A DNA stretch of 15,928 nucleotides from Flavobacteriaceae bacterium UBA3179 (GCA_002364245.1 DEXR01000050.1:95692-111619); one strand, 5' to 3'. Positions 1 through 7,273 are shown, counted from the first letter of the stretch. A program made the numbers and translations. Notes: generated by a model from the letters alone, not told the origin.

Positions 1-298
1 CCACAAAGGTGAAAAAATTGAAGACGAAGCTTTGCTGAAACAAGCAGGATTGTATGAAAAAACAGAACAATTGGAAAAAGCCGAAGCCAATTACGATAAA
101 TTAATAGAGTTATACCCAGACGAAATAGTAGCAGATGATGCCTATTTTAAATTGGCAAAACTCTATGAAGATAAACTAGCGCAACCTGAAAAAGCAAAAG
201 AGCTTTACGAGCAAATAATCTATAACTTTGCAGACAGTATTTACTTTGTAGAAGCCCGAAAACGCTTTAGAGCCTTGCGTGGGGATGCTATAAATTAA
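1..298 (+). CDS. Tetratricopeptide repeat protein, C-terminal end (5' partial)
   Basis: The reading frame is open from base 2 to a TAA at 296-298, so 98 residues of a longer protein are visible and its start lies outside the window. The visible part is all helical TPR sequence, about two and a half repeats. The pattern is A-x-x-x-Y-x-x-L/I-I-x-x-Y/F-P/A-D, seen in the segments ending 'LIELYPDE' and 'QIIYNFADS'. The C-terminus is basic (RKRFRALRG). TPRs are protein-protein interaction scaffolds; the partner cannot be told from this fragment. A TTG at 32 could pose as a start, but it interrupts a continuous helix. The next gene begins 24 bases downstream on the same strand, so the two are probably cotranscribed. 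Confidence 0.85.
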   Translation, partial: HKGEKIEDEALLKQAGLYEKTEQLEKAEANYDKLIELYPDEIVADDAYFKLAKLYEDKLAQPEKAKELYEQIIYNFADSIYFVEARKRFRALRGDAIN

Positions 299-322
299 TT
301 TTACAAACTAAAAACTTGCTTA

Positions 323-631
323 ATGTACATCTATAACGTAACCATAAACATAGACAACAGCATCCACGACGAGTGGCTCGATTGGATGAAAACAAAACAT
401 ATTCCGGCAATGCTCGATACCGGTAAGTTTAAAAAAGCATTAATGACCCGCGTACAGGTTGAAGAAGAAATGGGCGGCATCACTTACTCGATACAATACC
501 GGACCGAAAGCAAGGAAATGCTTCAAAAATACTATAAAGAAGATGCAGAAACGCTCAGAGAACAAAGTAAACCTTTTGAAGGGAAATTCGTTGCATTTAG
601 AACCGAACTAGAAGTAGTTAACGAACAATAA
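323..631 (+). CDS. DUF4286 family protein
   Basis: A complete 102-residue protein with the layout I associate with DUF4286, a small ferredoxin-like alpha/beta fold common in Bacteroidota. It opens with a short beta strand (MYIYNVTINID), followed by the conserved patch H15-x-x-W18-x-x-W21-M22 and H26-I27-P28, then G34-x-F36. A second strand (ITYSIQY) and a charged helix follow. There is no signal peptide or membrane segment, so it is cytosolic. Its function is not established. In flavobacteria it usually lies directly upstream of rsmA, as here, although a 289-base gap and a hairpin separate them in this genome. The ATG at 323 is the only sensible start. Confidence 0.85.
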   Translation: MYIYNVTINIDNSIHDEWLDWMKTKHIPAMLDTGKFKKALMTRVQVEEEMGGITYSIQYRTESKEMLQKYYKEDAETLREQSKPFEGKFVAFRTELEVVNEQ

Positions 632-633
632 AA

Positions 634-669
634 AAAGCCCGAGAAACCAAATAAGTTTTAACGGGCTTT
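634..669. terminator. Hairpin terminator after the DUF4286 gene, T-run on the minus strand
   Basis: AAAGCCCG (634-641) pairs with CGGGCTTT (662-669). An inner stem GAAAC (643-647)/GTTTT (655-659) closes a 7-base loop. On the plus strand only TTT follows the stem. On the minus strand the stem is followed by seven T (complement of A 630-636). It probably ends the TPR-DUF4286 transcript, but by its T-run it is better suited to stop RNA read from the minus strand. Confidence 0.6.
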
Positions 670-920
670 GTACCTTGTGCATCAGTCTCACTCCTCAATA
701 AGATTAAACACAATCGGTTGATTTTTGAAGTGTGAAGATAAAAGCAAAAAATTATATCAAGGAATATTCTTACGCCTTTTTGATTAAATGGTTTGTTTTT
801 TCGTTTAACTACATAAAAACCTGAATATCAATGATTTTTTTCTGAAGAGAACACAATTTAGATTTTAAACAGAGCGGCTAATTTATTAATCAATACCTGT
901 ATTTAGGCAATCACATTACT
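670..920. other. Intergenic gap before rsmA, no gene recognised
   Basis: With the hairpin before it, this fills a 289-base gap between the DUF4286 and rsmA coding regions. It is AT-rich, with T-runs near 778 and 834. I found no reading frame with recognisable coding character and no cloverleaf. Neither strand has a TAnnTTTG box with a correctly spaced TTG. The nearest plus-strand candidate is GATTTTTG at 720-727, which misses the first base and has no partner. An rsmA promoter must nevertheless lie here if the hairpin terminates the upstream transcript. Confidence 0.4.
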
Positions 921-1715
921 ATGAGTAAACCAGTCCGAGCTAAAAAACATTTAGGCCAACATTTTTTACACGATGAAAATATTGCCGAAAAAATAAGCAA
1001 TACACTTACCCTTCAAGGCTATAAAAATGTTTTGGAAATTGGCCCAGGTATGGGTGTACTTACTAAATATCTAATTAAAAAGGATGTTGAATTAATTGCT
1101 TTAGACCTTGATACCGATTCTATAACTTATTTAATTGAAAACTATCCTGAAAAGAATCTTCAAATTCTTGAAGCTGATTTCTTAAAAACAGAATTAACCG
1201 ATTTGTTTGGGGATGAACCATTTGCCATAACAGGGAATTTCCCGTATAACATTTCAACACAAATTGTATTTAAAGCACTAGAAAACAGAGCTCAAATCCC
1301 TGAATTTACAGGCATGTTTCAAAAAGAAGTAGCGCAACGAATTTGTGAAAAAGAAGGAAGTAAAACCTACGGAATCCTATCGGTGCTTACGCAAGCCTTT
1401 TACGATGCCGAATATCTATTTACCGTAAAACCTGGGGTTTTTAATCCGCCACCAAAAGTGGATAGTGGCGTACTTAGATTACGGCGAAAAGAAGATTTTT
1501 CACTTCCCTGTAATGAAAAACTGTTTTATAAAGTGGTGAAAACCGGATTTCAACAACGTAGAAAAACGTTAAGAAACAGTTTAAAAACCCTTAATCTTTC
1601 CGATAAACTGAAAGAAGATAGTATATTTGGCAAGCGTCCGGAACAACTTTCGGTATCTCAATTTATTTCGCTTACACAAAAGATAGAAAACGATGCAGTT
1701 TCAACTCACGAATGA
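921..1715 (+). CDS. rsmA: 16S rRNA (adenine1518-N6/adenine1519-N6)-dimethyltransferase RsmA
   Basis: RsmA (KsgA) uses S-adenosylmethionine to dimethylate two adjacent adenines in the 3'-terminal hairpin of 16S rRNA, a late step in 30S subunit maturation. The 264 residues match the family's usual length. Visible hallmarks are the N-terminal K-K-H-L-G-Q-H-F-L at 8-16, the SAM-binding motif [10 protein letters not shown] at 39-48, the acidic loop after strand 2 (LDLDTDS), and the catalytic motif IV G105-N-F-P-Y-N110. The C-terminal helical domain contains the basic stretch [13 protein letters not shown], typical of this family. The ATG at 921 directly precedes the conserved N-terminus. Its last 23 bases overlap the start of mgtE in another frame, which suggests coupled translation. 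Confidence 0.97.
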   Translation: MSKPVRAKKHLGQHFLHDENIAEKISNTLTLQGYKNVLEIGPGMGVLTKYLIKKDVELIALDLDTDSITYLIENYPEKNLQILEADFLKTELTDLFGDEPFAITGNFPYNISTQIVFKALENRAQIPEFTGMFQKEVAQRICEKEGSKTYGILSVLTQAFYDAEYLFTVKPGVFNPPPKVDSGVLRLRRKEDFSLPCNEKLFYKVVKTGFQQRRKTLRNSLKTLNLSDKLKEDSIFGKRPEQLSVSQFISLTQKIENDAVSTHE

Positions 1716-3042
1716 ATTTTTAGAGCAAGTTGAACAGCTCATTGCCAACAAAGATGGCAGTGCGCTGCGCGAGTTGCTGCACGAGTTTCACTTTGCCGAT
1801 ATCGCTGAAATTTTAGAGGAGCTAAACTCAGATGAAGCTACTTACCTTATAAAATTATTAGCGAGCGATATCACTTCCGAAGCGTTAATCGAGCTAGATG
1901 AAGATATTCGTGAAAAAATATTAGACCGTCTTTCCCCTAAAGAAATTGCAGCCGAACTCGAAGAAATGGACACCGATGATGCGGTGGATGTGATGGGAGA
2001 ATTGGATGAAGATGTCCAAAAACAAGTAATCGGTGAGATTGAAGATTCTGAACACGTAGCCGATATTGTTGAACTTTTAAAGTACGACGAAGACACAGCG
2101 GGAGCCCTTATGGCAAAAGAGCTCGTTCGTGTTAAAGAAACTTGGACCGTGGCCGGATGTGTGCGTGAAATGCGTCGACAAGCCAAAAATGTTACTAGGG
2201 TTCATTCAATTTACGTAATTAATAAAGAAGGTAAATTAACAGGCAGGCTATCACTAAAAGATTTATTGACTGCCGGAGACAAAGCGCACATTAGCGATGT
2301 GTTTATCCCAAAGGTAGATTATGTAACTGTACACACAGAAAATGAAGAAGTTGCCCGTATTATGCAAAAATATGATCTGGAAGCCATTCCTGTAGTTGAT
2401 GAAAACGGTGTTTTGGTAGGGCGTATCACCATTGACGATATTGTAGATTTTATAAAAGAAGAAGCTGAACGTGACTACCAAATGGCTGCCGGTATATCAG
2501 AAGATGTTGAGGCCGATGATAGCATTTTAAAAATTACCCGTGCCCGTTTACCATGGTTAATATTGGGATTGTTTGGCGGATTGGGAAGTGTCTATATTAT
2601 GCAAGGTTTTGAAGAGGCTTTAGAGAAGTTCCCTATTTTATTCTTTTTCACGCCTTTAATTGCAGCAATGGCGGGAAATGTAGGCGTTCAGTCTAGTGCA
2701 ATTATCGTTCAAGGTTTAGCAAATGATAATGTAAAGGGAAGCCTATTCAACCGGTTGGTGAAAGAAGTAGGTCTTGCTCTAATTAATGGTACCGCTTTAG
2801 GTATATTGGTTATTTTATTTGGGTTTGTGGTATCGCAAGATAACTTAGTGAGTATCACAATTGCAATTTCTATGTTATCTGTAATTATTGTAGCGGCACT
2901 TATTGGCACGTTTGTACCCATTATTTTAGATAAACGCGGAATTGACCCAGCAATCGCAACCGGGCCATTTATTACAACAAGTAATGATATCTTCGGTATT
3001 TTCCTATTCTTTTATATATCAAAAGTTATATTAGGGTTTTGA
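1693..3042 (+). CDS. mgtE: Magnesium transporter MgtE
   Basis: MgtE is a homodimeric, Mg2+-gated channel of the inner membrane whose cytosolic part senses internal Mg2+. All expected parts are present in 449 residues. There is an acidic N domain at about 6-125 (with repeats such as [14 protein letters not shown]). CBS1 spans about 138-196 and CBS2 about 200-258. A plug/linker helix rich in Glu ([10 protein letters not shown]) comes next. From about 285 there is a transmembrane domain with about five helices. The pore region shows the conserved A-G-N-V-G-V-Q at 327-333, and the TM5 motif TTSND has Asp432, the family's pore Mg2+ ligand. The ATG at 1693 lies inside the end of rsmA but gives the N-terminus typical of flavobacterial MgtE ([11 protein letters not shown]). 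The stop overlaps the next gene by four bases (TTGA). Confidence 0.96.
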   Translation: MQFQLTNEFLEQVEQLIANKDGSALRELLHEFHFADIAEILEELNSDEATYLIKLLASDITSEALIELDEDIREKILDRLSPKEIAAELEEMDTDDAVDVMGELDEDVQKQVIGEIEDSEHVADIVELLKYDEDTAGALMAKELVRVKETWTVAGCVREMRRQAKNVTRVHSIYVINKEGKLTGRLSLKDLLTAGDKAHISDVFIPKVDYVTVHTENEEVARIMQKYDLEAIPVVDENGVLVGRITIDDIVDFIKEEAERDYQMAAGISEDVEADDSILKITRARLPWLILGLFGGLGSVYIMQGFEEALEKFPILFFFTPLIAAMAGNVGVQSSAIIVQGLANDNVKGSLFNRLVKEVGLALINGTALGILVILFGFVVSQDNLVSITIAISMLSVIIVAALIGTFVPIILDKRGIDPAIATGPFITTSNDIFGIFLFFYISKVILGF

Positions 3043-3431
3043 GTACGGTCTTTTCAAATACCTTTAAAGTACCAGAATCTGCCATAGATGTTAATGGCCA
3101 TGTAAATAACATCACGTATTTAGAATGGTGTATCGAAATAGCCGAAAAACATTGGTTTTCAAAAGCTCCAAAAGAACTACACTCACAATATTTTTGGGTG
3201 GTTCTCAACCATTTTATTGAATACAAAAATCCTGCTTTTGAAGGGGAAGAGCTACAAATTGAAACATGGGTTACATCTGCCGAAGGCGTAAAAAGTGAAC
3301 GACACTACAGAATTTTCAGAAAAAAAGACGAAAAAGTAATGGTCACTGCAAAAACGCTTTGGTGTTTTGTTGAACTTAAAACCCAAAAACCTACACGCAT
3401 TCCCGAAGAAATTCGTAATTTGTTTCTATAA
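3039..3431 (+). CDS. Acyl-CoA/acyl-ACP thioesterase, 4HBT hotdog family
   Basis: A 130-residue single hotdog-fold protein, predicted to hydrolyse an acyl-thioester (acyl-CoA or acyl-ACP) in the cytosol. The diagnostic active-site segment is D17-V-N-G-H-V-N-N24-x-x-Y27-L-x-W30, the D-x-x-G-H-V-N-N...Y motif shared by YbgC/FatA-like thioesterases. A central beta sheet follows (EGEELQIETWV, RHYRIFRK, TAKTLWCFVEL). The start is a TTG at 3039 that overlaps the mgtE stop as TTGA. No in-frame ATG exists upstream of the active-site motif, and the TTG gives the expected short lead-in. The acyl substrate cannot be predicted. The four-base overlap indicates termination-reinitiation coupling to mgtE. Confidence 0.85.
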   Translation: MSTVFSNTFKVPESAIDVNGHVNNITYLEWCIEIAEKHWFSKAPKELHSQYFWVVLNHFIEYKNPAFEGEELQIETWVTSAEGVKSERHYRIFRKKDEKVMVTAKTLWCFVELKTQKPTRIPEEIRNLFL

Positions 3432-3442
3432 ACTGAAACAAA

Positions 3443-3808
3443 TTGAAGACAATAAACCTTCAGAAAAAATTTACATCATTCAGCAAACACTGGCATCCGC
3501 ATCAAATAGCTGTTGTCGATGATATGCAAGTGCTTCTCTCCAAACTAAAAGATGAATTTGTGTGGCATAAACACGAAGAGGAAGACGAATTATTTTTTGT
3601 GCAAAAAGGAACCCTCGAAATGCATTTTAGAAATAAGGTTGAAATTATAAATGAAGGCGAATTAATTGTTGTCCCTAAAGGTGTGGAGCATTGTCCAAAA
3701 ACCAAAAATGGTGAAGAAGTACACGTGCTGTTATTCGAAAAAATATCCACAAGCCATACTGGAAATGTAGTTAATGAAAAAACAGTTGCTGACTATCCTA
3801 AAATCTAA
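3443..3808 (+). CDS. Small single-domain cupin protein
   Basis: A 121-residue cupin with both conserved metal-site motifs intact. Motif 1 is W41-H42-K-H44-(x4)-E49-(x6)-G56, and motif 2 is G72-(x5)-P78-x-G80-(x2)-H83. The expected ligands of a divalent metal are therefore H42, H44, E49 and H83. Such stand-alone cupins can be isomerases, dioxygenases, epimerases or sugar-binding proteins, and the sequence does not decide which. The start is TTG at 3443. The first in-frame ATG lies inside the fold near residue 28 and would remove the first strand, so TTG is preferred. It follows the thioesterase by 11 bases and ends four bases before the dehydrogenase start. Two neighbouring genes with TTG starts suggest modest expression. 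Confidence 0.85.
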   Translation: MKTINLQKKFTSFSKHWHPHQIAVVDDMQVLLSKLKDEFVWHKHEEEDELFFVQKGTLEMHFRNKVEIINEGELIVVPKGVEHCPKTKNGEEVHVLLFEKISTSHTGNVVNEKTVADYPKI

Positions 3809-3812
3809 AAAC

Positions 3813-4754
3813 ATGAAAATCCTTCACTTAGACAATAACCATCCGCTTTTATTGGAACGTCTTTCAAAAGCTGGATTTAAGAACGACGAAGATTATACTT
3901 CTTCAAAAGAAGCGATTGAGAAAAAAATTAAAAAGTATGATGGCATTGTTATTAGAAGCCGTTTTAATATTGATAAACAATTTATCGATGCTGCTAAAAA
4001 CCTAAAATTTATCGCGCGTGTAGGTGTTGGATTGGAAAGTATCGATATTGACTATGCCAAAAAAAAGAACATTCATTTAATCGCAGCACCAGAAGGCAAT
4101 CGCAATGCAGTGGGCGAACATGCTTTAGGTATGTTACTTTCCCTATTTAACAAGCTAAATAAAGCAAATACTGAAGTAAAAAATGGCCAATGGAACCGTG
4201 AAGCAAATCGCGGCGTAGAACTTGACGGAAAAACCGTAGGTCTTATTGGCTACGGAAATATGGGCAAGGCATTCGCTAAAAAATTACAAGGGTTTGATTG
4301 TACCGTGCTTTGTTATGATATTAAGGACGATGTTGGCGATAAACACGCTACCCAAGTTTCACTTAAGACATTACAAGAAATGGCAGATGTTTTAAGCCTT
4401 CACACCCCATGGACACCTTTAACCGATAAAATGATTAACAGCGATTTTATAAACAGTTTCAGCAAACCATTTTGGTTTATTAATACCGCTCGCGGAAAAA
4501 GTGTTGTAACCGCAGATTTAGTTTCGGCTCTCGAAAACGGAAAAATTTCAGGTACTGGCTTAGATGTGCTAGAGTATGAAAAATTATCGTTCGAGTCACT
4601 TTTTTCTGAAAAAGAAATGCCCAAACCGCTTCAACAATTATTACAGATGGAAAATGTGCTCGTAAGTCCCCATGTAGCAGGGTGGACAGTAGAGAGCAAA
4701 ATAAAATTAGCTGAAACGATTGTAGAAAAGATACTTGAAAAATTTAAAAAATAA
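3813..4754 (+). CDS. D-isomer-specific 2-hydroxyacid dehydrogenase (SerA-like)
   Basis: A 313-residue NAD(P)-dependent dehydrogenase of the D-2-hydroxyacid family, which reversibly oxidises a D-2-hydroxyacid to its 2-oxoacid. The split catalytic domain occupies about 1-98 and 290-313, and the nucleotide-binding Rossmann domain about 99-289 with V-G-L-I-G146-Y-G-N-M-G151. The catalytic triad is visible: R227 in NTARGK, E256 in DVLEYE, and H287 in SPHVAGW. The ATG at 3813 is chosen because the first strand KILHLDNN starts right after it. An in-frame ATG at 3774 would add 13 residues lying inside the cupin gene. It resembles 3-phosphoglycerate dehydrogenase but lacks a C-terminal ACT domain. It could serve serine synthesis or act as a hydroxypyruvate/glyoxylate-type reductase; the substrate is undetermined. 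The VOC gene follows after four bases. Confidence 0.88.
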   Translation: MKILHLDNNHPLLLERLSKAGFKNDEDYTSSKEAIEKKIKKYDGIVIRSRFNIDKQFIDAAKNLKFIARVGVGLESIDIDYAKKKNIHLIAAPEGNRNAVGEHALGMLLSLFNKLNKANTEVKNGQWNREANRGVELDGKTVGLIGYGNMGKAFAKKLQGFDCTVLCYDIKDDVGDKHATQVSLKTLQEMADVLSLHTPWTPLTDKMINSDFINSFSKPFWFINTARGKSVVTADLVSALENGKISGTGLDVLEYEKLSFESLFSEKEMPKPLQQLLQMENVLVSPHVAGWTVESKIKLAETIVEKILEKFKK

Positions 4755-4758
4755 AACA

Positions 4759-5145
4759 ATGAAAAAAAGAGTCACAGGTCTAGGCGGATTTTTCTTTAAA
4801 ACGAAGGATCCCAAAGCTGTAAAAAACTGGTACAACAAACATTTAGGTTTAAACACCGATGATTACGGGTGTACCTTTTGGTGGAAAGACGAAGAGGGTA
4901 ACAAATGTTCTACACAATGGAGCCCATTTGATGAAAAAACAGAATACTTCAAGCCCAGTGAAAAAGAATTTATGATGAATTTTCGGGTTGAAAATTTAGT
5001 TGAATTACTTAAAGTACTTAAAGAAGAGGGAGTAACCGTCGTAGGCAAAATAGAAGAATATGAGTATGGAAAGTTTGGATGGATTCTCGATCCCGAAGGA
5101 AACAAAATAGAACTTTGGGAACCTATTGACAGTGCCTTTTTATAA
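4759..5145 (+). CDS. VOC superfamily (glyoxalase/bleomycin resistance-like) protein
   Basis: A 128-residue protein with the paired beta-alpha-beta-beta-beta modules of the vicinal oxygen chelate fold. The first module begins GGFFFKTKDPKAVKNWYNKHLGL, with the typical 'D-P-x-x-x-x-x-W-Y-x-x-x-L-G' opening. The second contains NFRVENLVELLKVL and ends in D-P-E-G-N-K-I-E118-L-W-E-P, where E118 is the expected metal ligand. Family members include glyoxalase I, ring-cleaving dioxygenases and antibiotic-binding proteins, and no specific activity can be read here. The ATG at 4759 is preferred over an in-frame TTG at 4735 that lies inside the dehydrogenase gene; the ATG is followed by the usual short basic lead-in. 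It appears to be the last gene of the rsmA-mgtE cluster. Confidence 0.87.
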   Translation: MKKRVTGLGGFFFKTKDPKAVKNWYNKHLGLNTDDYGCTFWWKDEEGNKCSTQWSPFDEKTEYFKPSEKEFMMNFRVENLVELLKVLKEEGVTVVGKIEEYEYGKFGWILDPEGNKIELWEPIDSAFL

Positions 5146-5198
5146 TTATTTTTTTCATACTTTTACTGTTACTAACACCTTAATAACCAACCATAATC

Positions 5199-5597
5199 AT
5201 GGAAGAAAACAAAAACGAAGAATACGACAGCACCAAGAAAAACACCGACAATACAGCTGAGAACATTGAAAAAGAAGCAAAGAACACTGCTAACGAGTTT
5301 AAAGAAGGCTGGAACCAAGCAACCAATAGCGGAGACAATAAAAAATTAATCGCCGGTATTTTGGCAATTGTTTTAGGCTCCCTGGGAATACATAAATTTA
5401 TTTTAGGATATAATAAAGAAGGGATCATTCTTTTAGTTGCTTCACTTATAGGCTACGCCACATCTTGTTTAGGTGTAGGCTTTTTCATATTAATGGCCAC
5501 AGGTATTGTAGGGCTTATTGAAGGTATAATATACCTTACTAAGAGTGACGAAGAGTTTTATAATATGTATCAAGTAGGAGAAAAAGCTTGGTTTTAA
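5199..5597 (+). CDS. TM2 domain-containing membrane protein
   Basis: A 132-residue protein with a hydrophilic N-terminus (1-49) and a C-terminal TM2 domain (about 50-125). The TM2 signature is G58-x-x-G-x-H65-K-F-I-L-G, within LGSLGIHKFILGYN, between two hydrophobic helices. A third hydrophobic stretch (CLGVGFFILMATGIVGLIEGIIYL) precedes a short acidic/aromatic tail. The N-terminal part is rich in Asn, Glu and Lys and shows an 11-residue periodicity typical of amphipathic helices. TM2 proteins lack a well-defined bacterial function. The ATG at 5199 follows a 53-base gap without a hairpin, so the gene could be read from the upstream operon or from its own promoter. The box TACTTTTA at 5158-5165 is only a partial match. 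Confidence 0.87.
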   Translation: MEENKNEEYDSTKKNTDNTAENIEKEAKNTANEFKEGWNQATNSGDNKKLIAGILAIVLGSLGIHKFILGYNKEGIILLVASLIGYATSCLGVGFFILMATGIVGLIEGIIYLTKSDEEFYNMYQVGEKAWF

Positions 5598-5616
5598 TTT
5601 AACTTAAATATTTTTG
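5588..5616 (+). promoter_or_regulatory. Candidate Bacteroidota promoter, TTG-N18-TATTTTTG
   Basis: TTG at 5588-5590 is followed after 18 bases by TATTTTTG at 5609-5616, an exact TAnnTTTG -7 box with a spacer inside the usual 17-23 range. The -33 part lies within the last codons of the TM2 gene. Initiation would be expected near 5621. The only gene downstream is the flavoprotein at 5726, but a terminator hairpin intervenes at 5634-5664. Confidence 0.45.
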
Positions 5617-5633
5617 CACTAGACGCCTATAAT

Positions 5634-5664
5634 AATCCTCAAGATATATTTTTGGGGATTTTTC
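5634..5664 (+). terminator. Rho-independent terminator after the TM2 gene
   Basis: AATCCTCAA (5634-5642) pairs with TTGGGGATT (5652-5660) through eight Watson-Crick pairs and one T-G wobble. The loop is nine bases, and the second arm runs into a T stretch (5659-5663). It would end transcripts of the TM2 gene and any RNA started from the candidate promoter at 5588-5616. Confidence 0.7.
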
Positions 5665-5725
5665 ATTACCCATTGAAAACATCGCTTTATATTAACGATG
5701 TGTTGATAACTAAAAAACTAATCTT

Positions 5726-6442
5726 ATGGCTTCAAAAAAACCAGGTTTTAGCAACCTAAAAGTACTTTACATTAATTGTACGTTAAAGCAATCTCCCAGA
5801 ATGAGCCATACCCGTGGCTTGATAGATGTTTCGGCAAATATTATGAAAGCAGAAGGCGTTTCAGTAGAAATAATTCGTTTTGTAGATTATGAAGTAGCTC
5901 CCGGTGTATATTTTGATATGACGGAACACGGCGCCAAAAAAGATGCGTGGCCAGAACTTTGGAAAAAAGTGGATGCGGCCGATATTTTAATAATTGGCAC
6001 CCCCATTTGGTTAGGCGAAAAATCTTCGGAAGCCACAAAACTTGTGGAACGCCTCTACGCGATGAGCGGCAAGCAAAACGATAAAGGACAATATTATTTC
6101 TACGGAAAAGTGGGCGGTTGTATTATTACGGGAAATGAAGACGGTATAAAACATTGTTCAATGAATATCCTGTATTCTTTACAACACGTTGGGTATAGCA
6201 TTCCGCCGCAGGCAGATTGTGGGTGGATAGGCGAAGCCGGTCCAGGACCTAGTTATATGGATGAAGAAAGCGGTGCTAAAAACAACAGTTTCACCAACCG
6301 CAACACAACTTTTATGACCTATAATCTTTTGCATTTAGCTAAAATGCTAAAAGAGCAAGACGGATATCCAGCTTACGGAAACTCTCGTGGTGATTGGGAT
6401 GACGGTACTCGATGGAATTTTGAAAATCCAGAATACCGTTAA
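5726..6442 (+). CDS. NAD(P)H-dependent FMN reductase / flavodoxin-family protein
   Basis: A 238-residue flavodoxin-like flavoprotein, predicted to bind FMN and use NAD(P)H to reduce a small acceptor such as flavin, quinone or chromate. The first strand and phosphate loop are KVLYINCTLKQSP with S/T-rich continuation (about 12-29). Helix 1 and the second strand follow, then the isoalloxazine loop G91-T-P-I-W95-L-G. A third conserved segment is K128-V-G-G-C-I-I-T-G-N-E-D-G140, equivalent to the 'G..E.G' loop of NADPH-dependent FMN reductases. The C-terminal 50 residues, rich in Asp, Trp and Tyr (RGDWDDGTRWNF), extend beyond the core fold. The ATG at 5726 gives a short polar lead-in. The gene is flanked by terminators on both sides and appears monocistronic. 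The physiological acceptor is unknown. Confidence 0.85.
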   Translation: MASKKPGFSNLKVLYINCTLKQSPRMSHTRGLIDVSANIMKAEGVSVEIIRFVDYEVAPGVYFDMTEHGAKKDAWPELWKKVDAADILIIGTPIWLGEKSSEATKLVERLYAMSGKQNDKGQYYFYGKVGGCIITGNEDGIKHCSMNILYSLQHVGYSIPPQADCGWIGEAGPGPSYMDEESGAKNNSFTNRNTTFMTYNLLHLAKMLKEQDGYPAYGNSRGDWDDGTRWNFENPEYR

Positions 6443-6451
6443 TTTTTTTTT
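6403..6451 (+). terminator. Terminator hairpin embedded in the 3' end of the flavoprotein gene
   Basis: CGGTACTC (6403-6410) pairs with GAATACCG (6431-6438) with one mismatch. Inside it, GGAATTTT and AAAATCC form a second stem around a very small loop. The structure uses the last codons of the gene, with the TAA at 6440-6442, and is followed by nine T at 6443-6451. This is a good intrinsic terminator whose stem is coding DNA. Confidence 0.65.
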
Positions 6452-6504
6452 CTAAATCACACTCCTAATCCTGCTTTTTATAAGTACATTACATAAAAAA
6501 ACAA

Positions 6505-7272
6505 ATGGGAAACAAGAAGCAAAATTTTGCCCGTTTTGGTGTTGCCACAAAAGGATGGGTCTATTTTTTAATTGGCGGTTTAACTGCTTTTGCAGCTTTT
6601 GGGCTTGGTGGAGAAAAATCAGGTAGCAGTAATGCACTGGATTTTATCTCACAGCAGATGTTTGGAAAAATATTACTCATTATCACCGCAGTCGGGCTTG
6701 TTGGTTATGTTTTTTGGCGATGGTATCAAGCCTTTGCAGATCCAAAGGATGCAGGAACCGATTTTAAAGCAATTGTTAAACGAGTTAGTTATTTTATAAG
6801 TGGCGTCTTTTATTCATTTTTAGCGTTTTCAGCAATTAAGCAAGTGCTAGGAAGCAGTTCTGGAGGTGGGGAAGATTCTTTTCTTATGAAAATATTAGAT
6901 TCAAAAATAATTGCAATTATAATAGGCTTGGCATTATTGGGAAAGTCAATCTACGAATTTTATCAAGCCTACTCTGGAAATTTTAGGGAAGAAGTAGACG
7001 AAGCAGGGCTAAGTAAAAAAGCAAAAAAAATAATTATCCCTGCCGCAAAGATAGGGTTTACTGCAAGAGGTATTGTTGTTGGTATTATGGCATTTTTAAT
7101 GCTCAGGGCTGCTGTTTCGGCTTCTGCTGAAAAGGTGGATAAAACACAGGCTTTTGGTTTTCTTCAAAATGAATTTGGATCCTTGGTTATGGGGATAATT
7201 GCTGTTGGTTTAATTGCTTACGGTGTATTTATGTTGATAAAAGCTAAATATAGCAGTTTAAGTGTAGATTGA
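6505..7272 (+). CDS. DUF1206 membrane protein with three tandem repeats
   Basis: A 255-residue integral membrane protein made of three DUF1206 units at about 9-78, 91-157 and 180-248. Each unit has two transmembrane helices, six in all. Each begins with a basic/aromatic start and a G-rich first helix (GVATKGWVYFLIGG, RVSYFISGVFYSFLA, GFTARGIVVGIMAF) and ends with a second helix holding G-L-x-x-Y/K and an aromatic/basic exit (WRWYQAFADP, YEFYQAYSG, FMLIKAKY). A Gly/Ser/Glu-rich loop divides the helices. There is no signal peptide; helix 1 probably acts as the membrane anchor. The function of DUF1206 is unknown. The ATG at 6505 lies 62 bases past the preceding gene, after a terminator, but no clear promoter box is seen. 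The stop is one base from the stop of the convergent acyltransferase gene. Confidence 0.87.
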   Translation: MGNKKQNFARFGVATKGWVYFLIGGLTAFAAFGLGGEKSGSSNALDFISQQMFGKILLIITAVGLVGYVFWRWYQAFADPKDAGTDFKAIVKRVSYFISGVFYSFLAFSAIKQVLGSSSGGGEDSFLMKILDSKIIAIIIGLALLGKSIYEFYQAYSGNFREEVDEAGLSKKAKKIIIPAAKIGFTARGIVVGIMAFLMLRAAVSASAEKVDKTQAFGFLQNEFGSLVMGIIAVGLIAYGVFMLIKAKYSSLSVD

Positions 7273-7273
7273 T

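Noticed and set aside
1842..2186. Minus-strand open frame of 114 codons rich in Ser and Ile.
   Set aside because: It lies wholly inside mgtE, and its Ser-rich composition is what the reverse complement of Glu/Asp/Leu-rich coding sequence gives.
3774..3812. Upstream in-frame ATG that would lengthen the 2-hydroxyacid dehydrogenase by 13 residues.
   Set aside because: It overlaps the cupin gene and adds residues before the conserved first strand. The ATG at 3813 fits the family and the 4-base spacing.
4735..4758. In-frame TTG start extending the VOC protein by 8 residues.
   Set aside because: It lies inside the dehydrogenase gene; the ATG at 4759 gives the normal VOC N-terminus and a 4-base gap.
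5647..5654. Second exact TATTTTTG box before the flavoprotein gene.
   Set aside because: It has no TTG at 17-23 bases upstream and lies inside the terminator loop and stem, so it is probably a by-product of the AT-rich hairpin.
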